Source: JAZGBC01 sp036444495
Lineage (GTDB): Bacteria > Pseudomonadota > Alphaproteobacteria > Kiloniellales > J153
Length of the DNA: 6,716 nt
Reading direction: 5' to 3'
Assembly (NCBI GenBank): GCA_036444495.1
Contig: JAZGBC010000183.1
Coordinates: 1 to 6,716 of the forward strand
The translations under genes were made by a program, and so were the position numbers. Of this stretch, positions 1-5,825 are shown piece by piece. Below the pieces are notes generated by a model that was given only the letters and a program-made list of their open reading frames with translations, was not told the DNA's origin and ran no database searches. The stretch's first letter is position 1. Each line of letters starts with the position of its first letter.

Positions 1-2
1 GT

Positions 3-929
3 ACCCGGTTCCTCTACGATGCGAAAAGCGGCGTGGACAAGTACCAGGCCGATTTCCTGTACCAGGGCATCGCCATCAAGCCGGGCCAGATCACGGAAAG
101 CCGCAGCTACCTGTTCGCCGGCGCCAAGGTGGTGACCCTGCTCGACGATTACCGGGACAACCTGGGGATCGTCCATTTCGACCTGTCCGTGGACTTCGGC
201 TGGTTCTACTTCCTGACCAAGCCCATTTTCTATGCCCTGCACTACCTCAATGGGATGTTCGGCAACTTCGGCCTGGCCATCCTGATCCTGACCGTGGGCA
301 TCAAGCTGGTGTTCTTCCCGCTCGCCAACAAGTCCTACGTCTCCATGGCGAAGATGCGCAAGCTGCAGCCCGAAATGCTGAAGCTGCGCGAGCGCTTCAA
401 GGAAGACAAGCAGCGGCTCAATCAGGAGATGATGGCGCTGTACCGCAAGGAGGGTGCCAATCCGGCCTCGGGCTGCCTGCCGATCGTGATCCAGATTCCC
501 GTCTTCTTTGCGCTCTACAAGGTGATGTTCGTCTCCATCGAGATGCGCCACGCGCCTTTCTACGGCTGGATCAAGGACCTTTCGGCGTCGGACCCCACCT
601 CGATCCTCAATCTCTTCGGCATCATGCCCTGGGACGTGCCCGCGCTCGGGCCCCTGCAGATCATCAGCCTGGGAATCTGGCCCATCGTCATGGGCCTCAC
701 CATGGTCCTGCAGCAGCGCCTGAACCCGCAGCCGACGGACCCGGTGCAGGCCAAGATATTCCTCTTCATGCCGCTCATGTTCATGTTCCTGCTGGCCCAG
801 TTCCCCGCGGGGCTGGTGATCTACTGGACCTGGAACAACGTGCTCTCGATGGCGCAGCAGATGTTCATCATGCACCGTGCGGGCGTGCCGATCGGCAGAA
901 ACCCGAAACCCAAGCCCAAAACTTCCTGA
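3..929 (+). CDS. yidC: Membrane protein insertase YidC, C-terminal part (5' end outside the window)
   Basis: YidC/Oxa1/Alb3 insertase of the inner membrane, which inserts and folds membrane proteins with or without SecYEG. The reading frame is open from base 3, so 308 residues are visible; the first transmembrane helix and most of the periplasmic P1 domain lie upstream. A GTG at 33 is internal, because the preceding codons (RFLYDAKSG) still read as YidC. In visible-fragment numbering, the end of P1 is followed by a membrane segment at about 83-107, a charged cytoplasmic C1 hairpin at about 110-155 (SMAKMRKLQPEM, DKQRLNQEMMALY), and hydrophobic segments at about 157-178, 216-237 and 252-284 (FPAGLVIYWTWNN). 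Aligned by eye to E. coli YidC, the groove arginine (R366) position is lysine here (residue 101). The tail is short and basic (KPKPKTS). engB follows after 19 nt with no terminator. Identification is very secure. Confidence 0.97.
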   Translation, partial: TRFLYDAKSGVDKYQADFLYQGIAIKPGQITESRSYLFAGAKVVTLLDDYRDNLGIVHFDLSVDFGWFYFLTKPIFYALHYLNGMFGNFGLAILILTVGIKLVFFPLANKSYVSMAKMRKLQPEMLKLRERFKEDKQRLNQEMMALYRKEGANPASGCLPIVIQIPVFFALYKVMFVSIEMRHAPFYGWIKDLSASDPTSILNLFGIMPWDVPALGPLQIISLGIWPIVMGLTMVLQQRLNPQPTDPVQAKIFLFMPLMFMFLLAQFPAGLVIYWTWNNVLSMAQQMFIMHRAGVPIGRNPKPKPKTS

Positions 930-948
930 AATACTAGGACAGGAAAAC

Positions 949-1656
949 ATGATCACGCGGGCCGACGCTTCCCCTGCCGGGCCCGCGGCGGAGGCCGCGG
1001 GCGACGGGCAACCTGCGCCCACGCCCGAGGCCATCGAGGCGGGACGCCTGCTCTTCGCCCAGGACTGTGTCTTCCTGGCCGGGGTGGCGGGCGAGGCGCA
1101 ACTGCCCGAACTCGGCCTGCCCGAGGTCGCCTTCGCCGGCCGCTCCAACGTAGGCAAGTCGAGCCTCGTCAACGCGCTCACCGGGCGCAAGACCCTGGCG
1201 CGCACCTCGCACACACCCGGCCGCACCCGGCAGCTCAATTTCTTCGAGTTGGGCGAACGGCTGATCCTGGTGGACCTGCCGGGCTACGGCTACGCTCGCG
1301 CGTCCAAGAGCGACATCGCCCAGTGGACCGCCCTGATGCGCGCCTACCTGCGCGGCCGGCCGCTGCTGCGCCGGGTCTGCCTCCTGGTGGATGCGCGCCA
1401 CGGCCTGAAGCCGGGCGATGAGGCGATCATGGCCGAGCTGGACGGGGCGGCGGTCTCCTATCAGGTCATCCTCACCAAGGCCGACAAGACCAAGCCGCCG
1501 GCCCTGGAGGCGACCCGCGGGCAAGTGCAGAGCGCGCTCGCGCGCCGCCCGGCCGCCCATCCCGAGCTAGCCGTGACCAGCGCGCGTGACGGCCTGGGCA
1601 TTCCCGATTTGCGCGCCGCCCTTGCCGCCCTGGCGGCCCCGGCGGCGCAAAGCTAA
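949..1656 (+). CDS. engB: Ribosome biogenesis GTP-binding protein EngB (YihA/YsxC)
   Basis: TRAFAC-class small GTPase needed for late assembly of the large ribosomal subunit; cytoplasmic. The 235-residue product carries all G motifs: G1 GRSNVGKS (64-71), a G2 threonine in TSHTPGRT (86-93), G3 DLPG followed by YGYA (109-116), G4 TKAD (176-179) and G5 TSA (210-212). The ATG at 949 is chosen because AGGA at 936-939 and 941-944 lies just upstream and the start clears the end of yidC. The same frame is open back to 877, but that would overlap yidC by 53 nt and add 24 non-family residues. The first 30 residues are rich in Ala, Pro and Gly and look disordered. The conserved part begins near AGRLLFAQDC (31-40), a lead-in I associate with alphaproteobacterial EngB. 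It sits between yidC and argB, probably in the same transcript. Confidence 0.95.
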   Translation: MITRADASPAGPAAEAAGDGQPAPTPEAIEAGRLLFAQDCVFLAGVAGEAQLPELGLPEVAFAGRSNVGKSSLVNALTGRKTLARTSHTPGRTRQLNFFELGERLILVDLPGYGYARASKSDIAQWTALMRAYLRGRPLLRRVCLLVDARHGLKPGDEAIMAELDGAAVSYQVILTKADKTKPPALEATRGQVQSALARRPAAHPELAVTSARDGLGIPDLRAALAALAAPAAQS

Positions 1657-1666
1657 ACTGCGCCTC

Positions 1667-2575
1667 ATGGCCAAGCAAAGTTTCTCCGACGCCAAGCACT
1701 GGCTGCGCACCGCCCGGACCATCACCGAGGCGCTGCCTTTCATGCGCCGCTATGCGGGCCGCGCCTTCGTCATCAAGTACGGCGGCCACGCCATGGGCGA
1801 CGAGGAGCTCTCGGGCATCTTCGCCAACGATATCGTGCTGCTCAAACAGGTCGGCATCCATCCCATCGTGGTGCACGGCGGCGGGCCGCAGATCGGCCAG
1901 ATGCTCGATCGCCTGAAGATCAAAAGCGATTTCATCGACGGCCTTCGGGTGACCGACGCCGAGACCGTGGAGATCGTCGAGATGGTGCTCTCGGGCAGCA
2001 TCAACAAGCAGATCGTCAAAGCCATCAACGCGGCCGGCGGCAGCGCCATCGGCATCTCGGGCAAGGACGCCAACCTGATCCAGGCGACCAAGCTGCGGCG
2101 CAGCAAGCGCGACGAGAACTCCAACATCGAGAAGCTGTTGGACCTTGGCTTCGTCGGCGAGCCGGAGCAGATCAACCCGCGCATCCTCACCTCGCTCGAG
2201 CAGTCGGGCATGATCCCGGTGATCGCGCCCATCGGCGTGGGCGCGAACGGCGAGACCTACAACATCAACGCCGACACGGTGGCCGGCGCCGTGGCCAGCG
2301 CCATCGGCGCCTCGCGGCTCCTGCTGCTGACCGATGTCACGGGCGTGCTCGACAAAGAGGGCGAGCTGATCTCCGAGCTGACCGTGGATCAGGTGCGCGC
2401 GCTGCGCGAGGACGGCACGATCAAGGGCGGCATGATCCCCAAGCTGGAGACCTGCACCAAGGCGGTGGAGAACGGCGTGGACGCCGCCGTCATCCTGGAC
2501 GGGCGCGTGCCTCACTCCATGTTGCTGGAGATCTTCACCGACCGCGGCATCGGCACGCTGCTCAAGCGCGCGTGA
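1667..2575 (+). CDS. argB: N-acetylglutamate kinase ArgB, probably the arginine-inhibited type
   Basis: Phosphorylates N-acetyl-L-glutamate with ATP, the second step of arginine synthesis; cytoplasmic amino-acid-kinase fold. The 302-residue product shows KYGGHAM (37-43, with the phosphate-binding Lys37), HGGGPQI (70-76), GLRVT (92-96), NINADTVAG (199-207, with the catalytic-type Asp203), LTDVTGVL (221-228) and GGMIPK (254-259, with Lys259). An N-terminal extension before the core (about 1-30, including ALPFMRRY) matches the helix that builds the hexameric, arginine-sensitive enzymes; E. coli-type enzymes lack it. Feedback inhibition by arginine is inferred from this. The ATG at 1667 is the first start after the engB stop, 10 nt away. 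I see no good Shine-Dalgarno sequence before it, so it may depend on coupling to engB translation. The frame stays open upstream to 1586 inside engB, but those residues are not ArgB-like. Confidence 0.96.
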   Translation: MAKQSFSDAKHWLRTARTITEALPFMRRYAGRAFVIKYGGHAMGDEELSGIFANDIVLLKQVGIHPIVVHGGGPQIGQMLDRLKIKSDFIDGLRVTDAETVEIVEMVLSGSINKQIVKAINAAGGSAIGISGKDANLIQATKLRRSKRDENSNIEKLLDLGFVGEPEQINPRILTSLEQSGMIPVIAPIGVGANGETYNINADTVAGAVASAIGASRLLLLTDVTGVLDKEGELISELTVDQVRALREDGTIKGGMIPKLETCTKAVENGVDAAVILDGRVPHSMLLEIFTDRGIGTLLKRA

Positions 2576-2585
2576 GGCGACGCCT
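2575..2585. repeat. Short palindrome joining the convergent stops of argB and the DUF2336 gene
   Basis: AGGCG (2575-2579) and CGCCT (2581-2585) are perfect inverted copies around a single A. The repeat runs from the last base of the argB TGA into the TAG of the minus-strand gene and fills the 8-nt gap between them. A one-base spacer is too tight for a full hairpin (a 4-bp stem with a 3-nt loop is possible), and no T-run follows on either strand. It is therefore not a classical intrinsic terminator. A second weak stem, AGCC/GGCT, lies just beyond (2586-2598). Confidence 0.4.
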
Positions 2586-3873
2586 AGCCCGACAGGCTCT
2601 GGAAAAACTCGATCTGCCAGTCCATATCGCCCGGGCTGAGCGGATAGTCGGTGCCCGCGCGCGGGTTGAGCACCTGCGAGGGCGGGATGCCCCCCATGCG
2701 GGTCTGCAGCTGCTTGGCGAAGCGCATGGAGCAGCCCGCCCTCCACGCCAGCGCGGTCACCCCCTTGGCGCTGTGCGCCGTAAGGATGTGATCGATCAGG
2801 GAAAGCGGTAGTTTAGCGCGCAGGGCAAGCGCGTTGCGCACCAGGTCCCGGTCGCCGCTGTTGAGCGCGCGCAGCATCGCTTTGTCGTCCAAGTCGCCGC
2901 TCTCGATCAAGCGCCGGGCGCGCGCCTCGGCGCTTTCGGCCGGCGTGCAGTTTTTCCGGGACTTCTTCTTCGCGCGCTTCTTTTCCTTCTCTTCCTTGTC
3001 CAGGCGGCGCTTCACCTCCTTGGCCACGGCGCGCGAGGTCTTCTTGTCCAGGTCCTCACGGCTTTCCAGAAGATCGAGCAGCACGCTGGCGACGAAGCTG
3101 GCCAGCTTCTTGATCGCCTTGAGCGAGAGTGCCGGACGCTCCACGAGCGGCTTGTGCCAGGCGGTCACTTCGAGCGACGCATTGACCAGACCATCGAGCG
3201 TTTCCTCGCGAATCTGCGCGGACTTGTTCTCGAGCAGCGCCGTGATGGCGGCGCTGTCCTTGACCGCGACGATGGCGTCGGTCACCTGCTCGCCCACGCC
3301 GCTGCGTCGTGAGATGGCCGTGAGCTTGCCGGAGGCACAGCCCTCCTCGATGATATCCAGGAGGTCCTGGTCGGTGAGCAGGGGCGAGAACTCGAGCACC
3401 GGGCAGGAGACCGCCTCGGCCATGTCGCGCGCCAAGCGCCGGATGACCTGCGGCGGGGCGGAGGCCACATCCTTGAGCGTCTCGGCGATGATCTGGCGCA
3501 CCCGGGTCGCCTGGTCCTGGGCCAGGATCTCGATCACATCGAGAACGTATTCCCGCGCCTCGGCCTGGGCCTTTTCGTCCAACTCGGGGAGCAACTCCGC
3601 GATCTTGCTGGCCAGGCGGCAGCGCACCGCCTCGTTCTTGTCGCGCGCCAGGATGAGGTCGGCCTGGCAGGGCGTCTTGAGATTGCCGGCGATACGGCAG
3701 CGCACCTCGGCGGAGGAATCCTCGGCCAGGTAATAGAGAACCTCGGGGCGCACGTCCTGGCGCGCGGCCAACTCGGCGCGTATGGCTGGATCGTTGTCCC
3801 GGGCCAGGCGCTTGGATTCCTCGTAACTGAGGGCGGCCGCCAGCGTGGACTTCTTGTGGCTCGCCCCGCTCAC
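2584..3873 (-). CDS. DUF2336-family HEAT-like repeat protein, coupled to the upstream diguanylate cyclase
   Basis: Molecular function unknown. I recognise the DUF2336 family, predicted to form a helical HEAT-like solenoid. The product has 429 residues, with no signal peptide or membrane segment, so it is probably cytoplasmic. It begins with LSYEESKRLARDND (15-28). Helical repeats follow, marked by recurring D/E-x-x-V/I-R steps: NDPAIR (27-32), AEVR (55-58), EAVR (81-84), TRVR (123-126). Family-typical segments are VLEFSPLLTDQDLLDII (159-175), SAQIREETLD (218-227) and WHKPLVERPALS (239-250). A very basic, lysine-rich linker (about 284-308) leads to a C-terminal helical part ending in DWQIEFFQSLSG. 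The GTG at 3873-3871 is chosen because it overlaps the cyclase stop as GTGA and has GGAGG six bases upstream; the frame is open further upstream only inside the cyclase gene. It converges on argB with an 8-nt gap. The coupling suggests a scaffold or effector role with the cyclase; that is inference. Confidence 0.88.
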   Translation of the reverse strand: MSGASHKKSTLAAALSYEESKRLARDNDPAIRAELAARQDVRPEVLYYLAEDSSAEVRCRIAGNLKTPCQADLILARDKNEAVRCRLASKIAELLPELDEKAQAEAREYVLDVIEILAQDQATRVRQIIAETLKDVASAPPQVIRRLARDMAEAVSCPVLEFSPLLTDQDLLDIIEEGCASGKLTAISRRSGVGEQVTDAIVAVKDSAAITALLENKSAQIREETLDGLVNASLEVTAWHKPLVERPALSLKAIKKLASFVASVLLDLLESREDLDKKTSRAVAKEVKRRLDKEEKEKKRAKKKSRKNCTPAESAEARARRLIESGDLDDKAMLRALNSGDRDLVRNALALRAKLPLSLIDHILTAHSAKGVTALAWRAGCSMRFAKQLQTRMGGIPPSQVLNPRAGTDYPLSPGDMDWQIEFFQSLSG

Positions 3874-3890
3874 GATCCGCCTCCCTCGCC
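3870..3890 (-). promoter_or_regulatory. Ribosome binding site and GTGA stop/start overlap coupling the two minus-strand genes
   Basis: Read on the minus strand, GGGAGG lies within the last codons of the cyclase gene (inside GEGGGS), six bases before GTG. The GTG shares bases with the cyclase's TGA stop. A strong Shine-Dalgarno plus a 4-nt overlap is the usual arrangement for translational re-initiation. It fixes the GTG at 3873-3871 as the DUF2336 start. Confidence 0.8.
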
Positions 3891-5630
3891 GGGCAGGGAG
3901 ACCTTGAAGCCGCCTTTGCCGTCCTGCTTGACCCGGTACATGGTCTGGTCGGCGCGCTCGAACAGAGCCTCCAGGCTCTCGCGCGCCTCGCCGTCGCACA
4001 GCGCAATGCCGATGGAAAGACCCAGCGGCGCCTCCGCGCTGCCCGAATAGCGTTGCAGCTCCCGCCCCGCGGCGAGCAGCTCGCAGGCCTTCTGCTCGGC
4101 GGTCTCGGCGCTCATGTCCTCCATGAAAATGGCGAACTCGTCGCCGCCCAGGCGCCCAATAAGATCGCGGCCGCGCGTATGCTCCTGCAGGATGCTGGCA
4201 AGCGACATGAGCGCCAAGTCGCCCTGCTGGTGGCCGTGGCGGTCATTGACCAGCTTGAAGTTGTCCAGGTCCAGGTAGAACAGGGCCCCGCTGCCGCCTG
4301 GCCGCGCGACCGCACCCAGATAGATCCGTTCGACCGCCTGGGTGAAGCTGCGCCGGTTGAGCAGGCCGGTCAGGGAATCGGTGGAGGAAAGCTGCTCCAG
4401 CTCCTCCTCGCGCGCGAGCTGCCGGTTGGCCAGGCCGAGCTGTCCAGCCACCTCCTTGAGCAGGAAGTGGTCGGCCTCGTTCCAGGGGCGGCGCTTCTGA
4501 CCGGCGCGCCAAAGCAGGAGCACGCCGTTACAGGCGCCCTGAAACCGGGTCGCCTTGGCGAACAGCGAGCCTTCCCGGCAGTTGAGTTCCAGCTCGTCCT
4601 CGGCGCCCATCTCGGCGATATCGCGCAGCGCCTCCTGCACCAGGTAATCGGGTCCCAACTCGCCCGACTGGGCGGCGCAGAGGATCTCGCCATCGCGCTC
4701 CAGGCGGTAGATGCAGGCCCCGGCCACCGGCAGGGCGGGAACCAGGACATCGGCCGCGGCGTTCAGCATATGGGCCGGATCCATCTCGTCGCGCACGATA
4801 CCGAGGATGTAAGCCAAAAGACGCTCGCGGTGACGGTCGCCGGCGAGTTGGACTTCCTGGCGGCGCTCGTCGGTGATGTTGCGGCACAGGCCGCGGGCGC
4901 CGCACCAGGCGCCTTCCGCATCGGTCAGCGGCAGCGCGGTCACGGTCAGGCAGGCGGACTCGCCGTCGGTCCGGCGCACCCAGACCTCGATCTCCTCGAG
5001 CGGCACGCTGGTGGTAAAGGGCGTCTCCGTGAAGCCGGCCCGGTCGGTCACCAGCTCGTCGGCGCGGACGCCGATCAGCTCCGCCGCCGAATAGCCCAAG
5101 GCGCCCTCGGCGGAGACGAAGGTGAAGTGGCCCTCGGCATCGGTTTCCCAGGCGAAGTCGCTCGCCGCTTCCACCAGGTCCTTGTAGCGCTGGCGCGATT
5201 CGATGAGCGCCGAGCGCAGGCTGCGCTCCAAGGTGATGTCGCGCCCGATCACCAGCGCCGCCGTGCCGTCGACCCAGGGCAGGACGGCCACGTCGAAGGC
5301 CTTCTGCGTGACCACCGCGCCGGCCGCCGTGGCCCGTTCATTCCCGGGCTCGCCTTCCAGCACCAGGGGATTGATCTGCGCGGCCTTGCCGGCCACCGCC
5401 GAGTTGATCGCCTCGCGCAGCTCGATCGACCGGCCGCGCTGCAACAGCCGCGAGATGGAATCGGCGGCCTGGTTGGCGGCGAGCACGATGCCGTTGCGCC
5501 CGGACAGGAGCACCGCGCCCGGATAGTGCTCGAAGGGCCCGCCCGGGGCGAAGAGGCTGAGGTCGCTGGTCTGGCCGACCGCGCGCTCGATATCCTCTTT
5601 GGAGACTTTGACGGCGGGCAGCCGTGACAT
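3870..5630 (-). CDS. Soluble PAS-PAS-GAF-GGDEF sensor diguanylate cyclase
   Basis: Predicted to make cyclic di-GMP from two GTP in response to a signal sensed by its N-terminal domains. The product has 586 residues and no membrane segment. A PAS-like domain at about 33-135 (YPGAVLLSGRNGIVLAANQ, ending VIGRDITLE) is followed by a short helical linker, a second PAS at about 147-255 (FAWETDAEGHFTFVS ... GLCRNITDERR), a GAF-like domain at about 268-405, and a GGDEF domain at about 410-578. The catalytic half looks complete: DSLTGLLNRRSF (418-429), DLDNFKLVND (454-463), GGDEF (495-499), LGLSIGIAL (536-544) and a C-terminal AD..MY..K signature. An RxxD inhibitory site (RGRD, 486-489) sits five residues before GGDEF. 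No EAL or HD-GYP domain is present. The ATG at 5630 has AAGGA six bases upstream; the frame is open far upstream but reads antisense through dapD. No heme, flavin or other ligand can be assigned from sequence. It is divergent from dapD and coupled to the DUF2336 gene. Confidence 0.94.
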   Translation of the reverse strand: MSRLPAVKVSKEDIERAVGQTSDLSLFAPGGPFEHYPGAVLLSGRNGIVLAANQAADSISRLLQRGRSIELREAINSAVAGKAAQINPLVLEGEPGNERATAAGAVVTQKAFDVAVLPWVDGTAALVIGRDITLERSLRSALIESRQRYKDLVEAASDFAWETDAEGHFTFVSAEGALGYSAAELIGVRADELVTDRAGFTETPFTTSVPLEEIEVWVRRTDGESACLTVTALPLTDAEGAWCGARGLCRNITDERRQEVQLAGDRHRERLLAYILGIVRDEMDPAHMLNAAADVLVPALPVAGACIYRLERDGEILCAAQSGELGPDYLVQEALRDIAEMGAEDELELNCREGSLFAKATRFQGACNGVLLLWRAGQKRRPWNEADHFLLKEVAGQLGLANRQLAREEELEQLSSTDSLTGLLNRRSFTQAVERIYLGAVARPGGSGALFYLDLDNFKLVNDRHGHQQGDLALMSLASILQEHTRGRDLIGRLGGDEFAIFMEDMSAETAEQKACELLAAGRELQRYSGSAEAPLGLSIGIALCDGEARESLEALFERADQTMYRVKQDGKGGFKVSLPGEGGGS

Positions 5631-5636
5631 GACGAA

Positions 5637-5641
5637 TCCTT
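5637..5641 (-). promoter_or_regulatory. Ribosome binding site of the diguanylate cyclase
   Basis: On the minus strand AAGGA lies six bases before the ATG at 5630-5628. It decides the start, because the same frame stays open for another 909 nt upstream, across the intergenic region and antisense to dapD. Confidence 0.75.
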
Positions 5642-5678
5642 GCCGGAAGGCCAAACTGACGCGGAGAATCCCGGCCCG

Positions 5679-5684
5679 ATTATG
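5679..5684 (-). promoter_or_regulatory. Candidate -10 element for the diguanylate cyclase operon
   Basis: Minus-strand CATAAT matches the sigma-70 -10 consensus at five of six positions. It would start a transcript near 5672, giving a leader of about 42 nt. No good -35 lies 16-18 bases upstream. If the promoter is real it may depend on an activator or on the adjacent A-tract region, whose first run would fall near -50. This is a weak call from one hexamer. Confidence 0.35.
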
Positions 5685-5697
5685 CCCCGGCGCGCGT

Positions 5698-5735
5698 AAA
5701 CAGCGGCTTAATCCTGGCCTGTTTTTTCGCTGTTT
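5698..5735. repeat. 8-bp perfect inverted repeat in the divergent intergenic region (candidate operator)
   Basis: AAACAGCG (5698-5705) and CGCTGTTT (5728-5735) are exact inverted copies separated by 22 nt. Their centres are 30 bp apart, close to three helical turns. One arm would cover the -35 position of the candidate cyclase promoter; the other overlaps the phased T-runs. A further CTGTTTT copy at 5719-5725 sits 11 bp from the one at 5730-5736 in direct orientation. The layout would suit a dimeric regulator contacting both arms on one face of the helix. The regulator cannot be named. Confidence 0.45.
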
Positions 5736-5756
5736 TCCGCCATTTTTTGCCTTTTT
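5722..5756. promoter_or_regulatory. Helically phased A/T-tracts: predicted intrinsically curved DNA
   Basis: Four T-runs on the plus strand lie at 5722-5727, 5733-5736, 5743-5748 and 5752-5756. Their centres are about 10, 11 and 8.5 bp apart, near the helical repeat, in otherwise very GC-rich DNA. Phased A-tracts bend DNA and often sit upstream of promoters or bind nucleoid proteins. Relative to the candidate cyclase start near 5672 they fall at roughly -50 to -84, where A-tracts can also act as UP-like elements. The curvature is predicted, not measured. Confidence 0.55.
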
Positions 5757-5795
5757 CCGGGCTCGGAAGCCGACCCCTCCGGTCCGCGCCCGGCG

Positions 5796-5825
5796 TTGAC
5801 AGAGGACCGGGCCTTCGCGCATCTT
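5796..5825 (+). promoter_or_regulatory. Candidate sigma-70 promoter of dapD
   Basis: A perfect TTGACA (5796-5801) is followed after 18 bases by CATCTT (5820-5825), which matches the -10 consensus at only three positions. Alphaproteobacterial housekeeping promoters typically keep TTGAC better than the -10. Transcription would begin near 5832, leaving a leader of about 27 nt before the dapD ATG. The same TTG could be read as an upstream start codon, but no Shine-Dalgarno precedes it. Confidence 0.45.

Noticed and set aside
877..948. Longer engB start inside yidC
   Set aside because: It would overlap yidC by 53 nt and add residues unlike EngB. The ATG at 949 has AGGA motifs at suitable distance.
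1586..1666. Longer argB start inside engB
   Set aside because: The added 27 residues are Pro/Arg-rich read-through of the engB end. ArgB homology begins after the ATG at 1667.
1472..2746. Long minus-strand open frame (424 codons) across the end of engB, argB and the DUF2336 3' end
   Set aside because: Rich in His, Ala, Gly and Asp with no recognisable domain, and it overlaps certain genes. It is a shadow of argB codon structure.
2834..3733. Serine/arginine-rich plus-strand open frame antisense to the DUF2336 gene
   Set aside because: Composition is typical of reverse-strand reading of Ala/Leu/Glu-rich helices. The minus-strand product has clear family features.
3056..4006. Second minus-strand frame overlapping the DUF2336 gene and the cyclase 3' end
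   Set aside because: A +1 shadow of the DUF2336 gene: Gly/Arg-rich, without domains, and with a start inside the cyclase.
4053..5627. Long plus-strand open frame (524 codons) antisense to the cyclase gene
   Set aside because: Its protein is low-complexity Gly/Ala/Gln/Leu/Arg text without domains, while the opposite strand carries complete PAS and GGDEF motifs. It is a shadow frame of GC-rich coding DNA.
5648..5720. AGGCCA / TGGCCT inverted pair preceding the first T-run (plus strand)
   Set aside because: Six base pairs around a 61-nt loop is too weak for a terminator, and no plus-strand gene ends here.
5759..5776. Possible terminator hairpin (GGG-C-TCGG / CCGA-CCC) near the T-runs
   Set aside because: The T-runs lie 5' of the stem on the plus strand, and on the minus strand A-runs follow it, so it cannot act as an intrinsic terminator in either direction. 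The stem also carries a bulge.
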